64,000 bases of DNA, taken from the NCBI GenBank assembly GCA_022496185.1, contig WTXG01000020.1, positions 186,001 through 250,000 on the forward strand. Direction: 5' to 3'. The position numbers were made by a program, and so were the translations under genes. Position 1 is the stretch's first letter; each line of letters begins with the position of its first letter. The notes under the pieces were generated by a model that worked only from the letters and a program-made list of their open reading frames with translations, did no database searches and had not been told where the DNA came from. This DNA comes from Multifurca ochricompacta. Its lineage: Eukaryota > Basidiomycota > Agaricomycetes > Russulales > Russulaceae. Positions 56,400 through 64,000 of the stretch are shown piece after piece.

Positions 56400-57872
56400 G
56401 GCTATGATCGTACACGGTGATAACTTTACGAAGGCACCCTGGAATGTGCTTACATGGGAACAACGAGAAAGAAAGATGACGCTGTCAAGGGGATCGATAT
56501 CATAGCGTTTGTGGACGCGTCGATCGCAGAATAAGATGCCGTCTCTGAGGCTCCAAACCCTCAGGCTTCCGCGGTGTGTATGTGGGACGAGGGTAACAAG
56601 TCGGTACATTGTGCTACCGTGCTCCGCTTACGTACGACTTACGACACTAAACTTGACACTGGTCAAAGTGATCGCTTACAACGGAAACTTTGGACTGGAT
56701 GTTTGAAAAAAAAAAAAGTGGGAAAAGGGGGGAGGTACAGGGGATTGAGTTGGGAAAATGGGGGAAAGACAAGTTGTCGGCTGTCCTGACGCGCCCAAGA
56801 GCCGGAGCAGTATGCCAAGATATATTTCAGCTGGTCTTGCCGTCCAGTCTAACAAGTTAGATTTTAATTCTGATTCTATCCTGGCCTGACAAGGATGGGG
56901 TAGGTAGTGAATGGCCCACTTAAACATTAACGATAAATTTGTTGATAAATGGAATATTCATTGATAACCCCCAAGCCCTGTACGATATGAAAAGACGGAT
57001 GCGCGGGCTCAAGTTTCGCGTCAGAAACAGCTGTACGACCTCACCTACCTTCATCACTCTGGGGGATGGAGCCACGTGCGCAGGTCACTATATTACATCA
57101 GTCTGAGATTTAAGTCTGCGTACATCTCATCCCTTCCCTCCTCTGACAGTAACTTCTATGCCACGTGTAAATTTCACGTCATGAAAAGAACGAGTATCAT
57201 CGAAGTGACACCGATGGATTTTGGTACCGCCAAAACCTTGGAGCAAAAGAGATGCGGTAAGCCCTCAGGAAGTTGAGAATGATGGCATGCATGCTGCAAG
57301 ACATGGAGGTTTACTGCCTGAACAACCACAGACACATCCATAAGGTCAAGCCTGGTCTAGGTCACGTGTGAACGCCACAGACTCCAAACACAACACAAGG
57401 CTAGGCCAAGCATCCAAGAAAGCACGAATACACAACTACTATGTATCACCGACGTGCTCTGTTCATTTCCCTTACAGCTTTGTTCCTCTTCTTCTTCAAT
57501 TGGATGTCGGAGTCTGCGCAACCTACTTAATTGATAGACAGACAGTCAGATTTTTTTTTCTTGACCTCCACCACCACAATTTATCTGAGCGAAAGGATCA
57601 TCCTTGTAAACCACACGCCGTTGTATCTTTCATATCCTGAGTCATACAGCCCTATCTTGTGATGCTGATCTTGCCGACTTCACAATTTTCGGACAACCAT
57701 CACTCGGCACGCTTTGGCTTGGGTTCGCCTTGGTGTTGGTGGCTGGTCTATGAATGCTTGGAGTGCTGCTGCCACACTTTTCGCGATGAAATATAATTGG
57801 GGCGAAATACTCACACAGTATCCACACACACTCTTTCTGCTGCTCGTCGGACTCCTCTCATACAATATTCAA
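56400..57872. other. intergenic region
   Basis: No gene is supported. Short open frames are present without motifs; the frame at 57368-57640 is not backed by splice sites or composition. Confidence 0.4.
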
Positions 57873-58490
57873 ATGGATTCTTTTGTTTACTCATCATCAT
57901 GGCTGAGGATGGGTTCCGACATTGAAAATCCGTTTCAAAACGCGCCGGGACCTTTTATCTACGCGTTACCAAACTTGCGTTCCTCTACCCTGGGCTTTTA
58001 CTCCTTGCCCCCCACATCTCTTCATTCAACCAATTGCTCTCAGCTCTTCCCTATGGAAAGCGGAAATGAAGCATTTACTGACAAGAGCCACTTTGACCCT
58101 GATAGCTGCTTTACACCAGGTGAGGTAGATCCCAAACTGGTGAAGGCAGAACTATATAGTACAAATTCTCAAAATACCCCATCTACACCGATACCCCCTC
58201 AATCACCCCCGAGCCCCGCTTATTCAGAGAAAGAACCAGAGAACGGACATAAAAGTACACGCCGTAGACGTCGTAGGAACAAAGCTCGGACTGATCACGG
58301 CGGTAGTGTCATGGGTCCACGGTTGATGAACATCCATGGACCAAACCAAAACTTTCCACATTGGAGACGTTTCGAGGGAAACCGACCTTGGAGCCCAGGA
58401 TATTTTGGAGTAGTTGAATATAGCCGAGAACCGTGGCTCTGGCCGCCGACTGTCCCTGGTAATGTCATGTTGCCTTCATATGATCGATAG
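57873..58490 (+). CDS. hypothetical protein with basic NLS-like stretch
   Basis: From the ATG at 57873 (MDSFVYSSSWLRMGSDIENP) a single frame runs to TAG at 58490, about 205 aa. A longer reading upstream to 57714 lacks an evident promoter. The protein has a Pro-rich centre (STPIPPQSPPSPAYSEKEP) followed by a strongly basic stretch (STRRRRRRNKART) that could be a nuclear localisation or nucleic-acid-binding signal, and an aromatic C-terminus (NFPHWRRFEGNRPWSPGYF). The family is not recognised. A DNA-linked role is only a guess. Confidence 0.5.
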   Translation: MDSFVYSSSWLRMGSDIENPFQNAPGPFIYALPNLRSSTLGFYSLPPTSLHSTNCSQLFPMESGNEAFTDKSHFDPDSCFTPGEVDPKLVKAELYSTNSQNTPSTPIPPQSPPSPAYSEKEPENGHKSTRRRRRRNKARTDHGGSVMGPRLMNIHGPNQNFPHWRRFEGNRPWSPGYFGVVEYSREPWLWPPTVPGNVMLPSYDR

Positions 58491-58945
58491 TACTGTTACT
58501 GTAGGATGATGCCTTCTTTACATCACCATTGTCGTACCCCCCCGTCTAGTTCCGATTTTATCTGCGACTTATGCTTGATGATCGTTTTACACAGTATTAT
58601 ATTATAATATGATGATGAACGAAGGCAAAGGAATTAAGTTGACGTTGACAAAAAGTCATGAGTCAGGCAAGATCAGACCGATCGGATCGATCGAACCGAT
58701 TTGACGGTATTTGTCGTGATGTGATGGTGATGATGAAAAGTGTTAAAATTAATGCCGATTTTTAAATTATTGAAAATGCTACCGAACGAAATAAAAAAAA
58801 CTATATTATATTATATTATATTATATATCATCCATCGCGCACGTCCGCATCTGCCCAACCCAACCCTTTATATGCTCTCCTCCATTCTTCCTTCCTTTTA
58901 TCATCCACTTTCCTTACATCCTTCATCATCATCATCATCATCATC
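58491..58945. other. spacer with AT-rich and CAT repeats
   Basis: No coding sequence is supported. It contains a TTATA-type repeat at about 58803-58828 and a (CAT)n run at about 58923-58946 that leads into the start codon of the next gene. TTTATATGC at about 58867 is a plausible TATA box for it. Confidence 0.6.
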
Positions 58946-60391
58946 ATGTCCAGTGCTGAGGAACAACTCCTGATCGATCAAATTCACAAACAATTCCATA
59001 ATGCCATCGCCTTCAACCTTTATACTGGTCTCGCTTATGGTACGCTCCTCTCATTTTGTGCTTTGACACCTCCCCGTCAATCCCCGTTTGGTAGGCATGT
59101 TTCTCGCCCTATATTGCATTTCGATCAGGATACTTCTGTGCGCTACCTTTCTTTCTTTTTTTTTCTTTGGTTTTTTTTTGTTTTTTCTTGTCTTTTCAGT
59201 TGCTCAATGCCCCTCTCTACAGCTCCAAGGGGTCGCTGTTCCGGTCTCCAGGTCATATGTTTATGTTTGGCTCCTCAACTCTTATATTTATTCTGGCGAC
59301 CTCGGTGATTATCGTCGGCCCTGGATTGACATCACAAGGCATCCCCTCTATCATCAAGTTTATTGACCACTCCTTCGCTATCGGCTGGTCACCCCACAAG
59401 ATAGATGTTATGACCGGTGTCCTCGCCACGGTCACGAGATTAAATGCAAGTTTTATTTTTTTATTTTATTTTTTTTTGGGAGGTTGACGAGGCACCCTTA
59501 GCCCATTCTCAGCGACGTGGTCTGTGCATGGAGAGCTATCGTCCTATGGAAATTTGACCGGAGGGTGGTCACTCTCCTTTCTGCCTGTGTACTTGGCACA
59601 TTCGGTGCGCATCTTTCTGGCTATCACATACTTCTGAATGTTCTATTGAAGCGGCTTACAGCCGCGGGTATATATGATCTCACATTGGCTCTTGGGGTTC
59701 ATCCAGGCAGTCAAGGCAGACAACATCTTGAGGAGGGCAAGGTGGCGGTGATCATTGTTGGACCTATGCTCGGTACGAATATCTGTCAACGTCACTCATC
59801 GCTTGGAAGGCATGGTGCGCCCTAGGAACTAGTCTTCATTCCCGTCATGACCTCATCACGATGCTTTCAGGGAATACCGCCTAACTGTAGGAGCGCACCT
59901 CAGAAAAGGCAGCCCACCCGAACGTGTTCAGAAGGTCTTGGCACTTCTAATCGAGTCCGGCTTTGCATATTGTCTTTTATGGGTAATAATTGTCTTTTTT
60001 TCCGTCAAGAGTCGAGGCCAGGCCACTTAACTAGAATACACGGCAGGTGTTCTACCTGCTGACTGCGTTCGGCATACTCCCTGGCGCTGGTACATATATA
60101 ATCAACCTAGTCATGCTCTACCTCTCGGTAAGCTCATCTATTTCTAGTAAACTGTCCTGGACAACTCAACAGTCTATGAAGAGTATGTACCCAGCGATCA
60201 TTATCATCATTGTGTGCATGCAGATAGGCCAAGAGGCATATACCACAAAACTTGAACCCTCGAACGTGGATCTCACCACTGTCCGATTTCCAGCTGGTGA
60301 GAGTACGGTCAATGATGGTCAATCCCACGATGAACTCGGGTGGAGGGAAGATATTGATGAGACGACCTTCTCTAGGAAAGTGACATCTTGA
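58946..60391 (+). CDS. seven-transmembrane protein, paralog C (frameshifted)
   Basis: Exons: 58946-59039, 59095-59137, 59223-59445, 59502-59604, about 59667-59819, 59871-59982, 60047-60129 and about 60169-60391. Sizes 43, 103, 112 and 81 recur from the paralogs at 31977 and 39691. Helices include GMFLALYCISIRILL, SSTLIFILATSVIIVGPG, VTLLSACVLGTF, KVAVIIVGPMLGTNI, LALLIESGFAYCLLW and VFYLLTAFGILPGAGT. The landmark VCAWRAIVLW is kept. Exon 3 ends with a GC rather than GT donor (59446). Within exon 5, near 59787, one base seems lost: GPMLGTNI is followed in another frame by TSLIAWKAW, which both paralogs have. The copy may be inactive, or the shift may be an error. Function unknown. Confidence 0.72.
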
Positions 60392-62907
60392 TACGAGGCA
60401 AGTGAGCGTGATACATGGATACTTTCCCTTCCTCACGGACCCTCATGAGACGGATGCTTCCAATTTCTAATTTATGCTTTGAACATGAACATGTAATTGC
60501 ACTTCACTTACTACTACTATTATACTATACTACGACCATGTGTTGTGTATATAGTTGTGTCACTGTCACTGGCGTCGGTTCGGCAGCTCATAATTACCCA
60601 CCGCCGTGAGAGCGTTGCACGTGATTGCGGGTTGATATGCGAGTGACGCCATGTGCCATTGTGCGATGCCATGTGCGCGCGATGGAAATGGAAATGAAAT
60701 GTCATTCGTCACTTATCTTATTGACAGTCGGCGTTATACTAAGTAACCCGTGCAGCAGGTGCGTGCGTTTTGCGTCGTATTGGGGATGTTCGAGTCATAT
60801 CACTACTTTACCTACACTTGAATAGTCATTCTCCCAGGCCGGGTTGCTACTTGATGTCGCTGATGGTGATACCGATGTTGATGTTGATGTCGATGTCGAT
60901 GTCGTATGAACTTACTTTTTTTTGACAGATGCCATAAACCACTTTCCTCTCTTCCCCTCTTCCCCCCACTTCCCCTCTTCCCCCACCTCATCCCTCCCCA
61001 CCCCTCCCCACACATATTCCATACGTCACAGTGCCACTTAGATGAAGAAAAAAACTACCCGCTTCCCTCTGTCTTCGCTGTGATAAGGAATCCAGTAGGG
61101 TTTTCAACTTTGAACCTTTTATTTGAATACGAAGATTGTCTTGCTTGCCGAGACAGGAGACATCAATAGAGAGGTTAACTAGTTGTCTGTTTTGTCTGAT
61201 CCCTGTTGGTTATAAAGAGCTAGCTGTATTGTGGCTACTTTAATCAGCAAGCACGGCGCAGTGCTCAGTGCTCAGTGAACGAGTGACCGTCATTTGTTTC
61301 TCTTTGCCGCTCGTTGGTACACGTCACATAAAATGATCTCATTATCCCCCCCCTCCCCCTCTGGCTCATCACTATCGTAACCCGCAATGTATTAATATCT
61401 ATCAAAAGGAACTTTGCGTACCGATCACAGTTTCTGGAATGAATCCTACGCGACTGTGGGGAGAGGATAAGGTCACCGCACTTTCTCCAAGGAGCGTCAT
61501 CGCAAAGCTACCCTACGGACGGGGTAACGCCAATCCTAAAACGGGAAACAGGGAGAAGGCCAATAAATGGGCATCGGCATCGTCACCGTCTCCCTTCGTG
61601 TAAGTACCCGCTGTGCCTGTCTATCACAGGATCCGCACACACACACCACATACCCCCCCCCCCCCACAGTGATGCTATTTCGAACAACCAACCCACCGGG
61701 CGGCCCCCTTGGCGCTTCCGCAAAAACCCGGGTTGTAGACGGCGAAGCCCGCACCTGCTGTTCTATTACTTCCCGCTTCTGATAACGAAGGGTCAGGTGG
61801 AGACCCGCGGTCCCTATTGGCACGCGGGAAGTGGAAGTGGAAGTGGAAGGAAGTCGACCATTAAGGGGGACCCCAAAGGGTGGCTCTCAGCCGCCGCCTC
61901 ATCCCCGCCATTTCGCGGATACACAATGCGGGAGACCAACTGGATGTAGATCCATTATCGTCCCGTCCACATTATCGCAACCGCCGGTTTCTCCGCAGCG
62001 TCACTCGCCGATCACACGGAGGTACCTTGGATGAGTCGTGGGAGGGGGGGGGGGGTCAAAAGCCAAGCCCAAAGTGTGAAGAAAGAAATCCCTGGGGCTG
62101 GGCCGATTGAAGAAGGCGAACCCAGTAGAACGGGGGTTCCACTCGACTTTAGTCGGTCGCTATGAATGGCTAGGGGTGTGCACACATTCGCGCGCGGCCG
62201 TGACATGAATGGAGGAGTCGTTGAGTTTGGAGAGTTCGGGGACACAACTCTCGATGGAGATACCCGTATATACACATTCTCAGTCTCCCTGAACCACAGC
62301 TGTACATCTGCTTAATTTCATGATTTTCTCAAACTCGAATTACTTTGTAACCCACGGGGCGCGTTGTGTTTTAGTTGGGGGGGGGGGGGGGGGACCTTTC
62401 AAGTCACTCCCCTCCCTGCTTGCCCCCCCCCAAAACGCCTTGTCCGCTGTGTCCTGGTGACTTGCCTGTCCCTGTTTGCGGCATGTACTCGCCATTGCCA
62501 CAAAGTGAGTAGCTTTTTTTTTTTTTTCGAAATAAGTTGAATGATATAAAATGACACAACTAGGATTCTTCAAAAGAAGCGGACTTCTTGATCGGTCCTC
62601 GAGAGCGGAGCGCATTATAAGAACCAGCTTTTTTTTGAATTGTGATCGCTCTCAAGAGAAATGAATTGTGACTGACAGAACCAACGGATGGATAACTGAA
62701 TTCCAGCAACTCGACAACCGGGTTCTCAGATTTGTGGCATTGTACGTTATGCTATAGCAATAAAAGGGTTTCCCTTCTCTTCTCGTGTGCTATCGCATTC
62801 ACCCCGTTTTATTTTCTTATTTTTTTCTTTATTTTTTTTATTTTTTTTTCTTATTTGCTTTGCTTGTTGTGCCCGACGACCAAGTGTATCCCTCTCAGCC
62901 CAGAATC
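60392..62907. other. gene-poor region
   Basis: No gene is supported. It holds a GATGTT/GATGTC hexamer run at about 60868-60903, pyrimidine-rich tracts near 60960-61015, and G or C homopolymers at about 61653-61666, 62043-62055 and 62376-62393. Overlapping frames on both strands reflect low-complexity sequence. Confidence 0.45.
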
Positions 62908-63276
62908 ATGTCTGCCTTACCTCCTCTCGTATTACCCCCATGGATCGTGGAGAAAGACCGAAGATTGAAAGTAAAGCTCCCTCACATCGATTCACTGTTA
63001 TCTATCGCGGACAAAGGGCGGCGAGGCCGCCGCCGCGTCAACTTTCCCATCGGACCAGCACCAAACGGCCTGTACAAGACAGCGCAGGACACGACCACCT
63101 GGGACGTCCCAAAGCTCGTGGTACCCACTCCGTACGATTGTGACCAAACTCTCTCCCCCTCTTCTCCGCCACGTTTCTTTTTCATTTTCATTTTCAAGGC
63201 TCATGTTTTTCTCTTTGATTTGCGTTATAGTCGATTAACAACACACCTGCGGCCGGCGGAGCTTCCTCAGTTCTGA
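62908..63276 (+). CDS. short hypothetical protein
   Basis: A frame from ATG 62908 reads MSALPPLVLPPWIVEKDRRL, a basic stretch (ADKGRRGRRRVNFPIGP) and TAQDTTTWDVPKLVVPTPYD, then becomes hydrophobic and low-complexity. A GTACGA donor at 63131 and an ATAG acceptor at about 63231 would remove that stretch and keep the frame to the stop at 63276. No domain is recognised. The first 75 codons look real; the remainder is uncertain. Confidence 0.35.
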   Translation: MSALPPLVLPPWIVEKDRRLKVKLPHIDSLLSIADKGRRGRRRVNFPIGPAPNGLYKTAQDTTTWDVPKLVVPTPYDCDQTLSPSSPPRFFFIFIFKAHVFLFDLRYSRLTTHLRPAELPQF

Positions 63277-63725
63277 TCACTCAGTCGCCATCCTATTCTT
63301 TCAAGGAAGGAAGGAAGGAAGGAGATACAGAGTAGACCATTTGTCCGAGAATGGAGAAGGATATGCGCGCGCGCTGGCTATCACGCGTGGTTGTGGTAGT
63401 GGCGGTGGCGGTTGTTCCTTCAATCAATCAATGATAAGCACGAATGGGGGGGCCACAGGAAACTTGAAAATATATTCGATTCAGGCGGTAACTCTACAGG
63501 AGATGCCAACTCTAGTTTCATCAGTTTTTCAGTTGTTTCAGCAGTTTCAAAAGGCCACCAGACGATGTGAAGAAAAGTCGGACTAGTCTAGTTTAGTAAG
63601 TTAGATTAGATAATAACCAAGTGATATCCGTGTGTTCGTGGGAATTTTGATTGGATTGTTGTGATATCAAAGCGCATGCGAAATATCAAAAATTAATTTT
63701 TACAAAAAAATCTAAAACTAAAACC
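63277..63725. other. spacer with GGAA repeat
   Basis: No gene is supported. A (GGAA)n run lies at about 63304-63323. The last 60 bases are AT-rich and lead into the peroxiredoxin start. Confidence 0.5.
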
Positions 63726-64000
63726 ATGTCTTCAACCCTCGCCAGCCTCGCTACAGGTGCAGCCCAGACTGCTCACGCACATGCTACCGCTCTACTTGCC
63801 TCTAATCAAGCCAACCGGGAGATAAGCTCCCGCTCAATAAGACTGTCAAGGAGCTTAACCCAGGCCCACCGATTAACCTTGCGCCCGTCGGCAAGACCAT
63901 CTTTGTATGCAGTCCCTTTCACTTTCATTCATATATTGCGCGCCCAGCAGCGCTAACGTAGTCACAAAAAACAAAAAGGTCGGTGTTCCCGGGGCGTTCA
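63726..64000 (+). CDS. Prx5/AHP1-type peroxiredoxin, 5' part, cut by the window edge
   Basis: ATG 63726 opens MSSTLASLATGAAQTAHAHA and TALLASNQ. Then, one base out of frame, it continues PGDKLPLNKTVKELNPGPPI and NLAPVGKTIF. A GTATGC donor at 63905 and an AAAAAG acceptor at 63978 join in phase to VGVPGAF, the segment just before the peroxidatic Cys of Prx5/AHP1/PMP20 peroxiredoxins, where the window ends. These enzymes reduce hydrogen peroxide and alkyl hydroperoxides using thioredoxin or related donors. The shift lies near 63814 (CAAGCCAACCGGG, where one base seems missing), so the gene is either broken or mis-sequenced. The catalytic residue itself is outside the window. Confidence 0.72.

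Noticed and set aside
57368..57640. 90-codon plus-strand frame
   Set aside because: It has no motif, unusual composition and no promoter or splice support.

Overview
The window looks like nuclear DNA of an agaricomycete (mushroom-forming basidiomycete). The genes are split by many short introns (about 45-90 nt, mostly GT-AG). Several products belong to families typical of that group: UstYa-type (DUF3328) oxidases, But2-like membrane proteins, a TPR-bearing NLR, a ricin-B lectin, a DUF3455 secreted protein and an F-box/LRR protein. I saw no rRNA, tRNA or CRISPR array. All exon joins were worked out by hand from reading frame, splice sites and known motif order.

Layout. 0.4-8.2 kb: an acidic, probably N-myristoylated protein ending in a beta-trefoil lectin domain (-), a broken DUF3455 gene (+) and a DDR48-like repeat protein (-). 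10.3-12.7 kb: a cyclin-fold gene (-). 12.9-15.9 kb: tandem TATA-bearing, LTR-like units followed by an orphan retrotransposon gag. 17.2-22.6 kb: a helical multi-exon gene carrying frameshifts and a small membrane protein (both -). 23.1-26.3 kb: an NLR with a P-loop NB domain and TPR repeats (+), carrying one frameshift. 26.8-29.5 kb: a decayed double-ABC ATPase and a copia-type gag relic.

32-44 kb: a dense block. It holds two seven-transmembrane paralogs, a divergent pair of UstYa-type oxidases sharing a promoter of about 131 bp, a But2-like membrane protein and three tandem genes for very small signal-peptide-bearing peptides. This combination resembles fungal RiPP (dikaritin) loci and is the most interesting hypothesis here, but no cyclic product or co-regulation can be shown from sequence.

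46.9-64 kb: a complete 12-exon M20 carboxypeptidase S gene (-), several hypotheticals, an F-box/LRR gene that may be spliced onto the following conserved gene, a third seven-transmembrane paralog with a frameshift, and the 5' end of a Prx5/AHP1-type peroxiredoxin cut by the window edge.

A recurrent feature is a single frameshift in otherwise well-conserved genes (DUF3455, gag, helical gene, NLR, third 7TM gene, peroxiredoxin). This could be real decay or base-level assembly error. The long stretches between genes were read on both strands and hold no feature I can support beyond simple repeats and low-complexity tracts.
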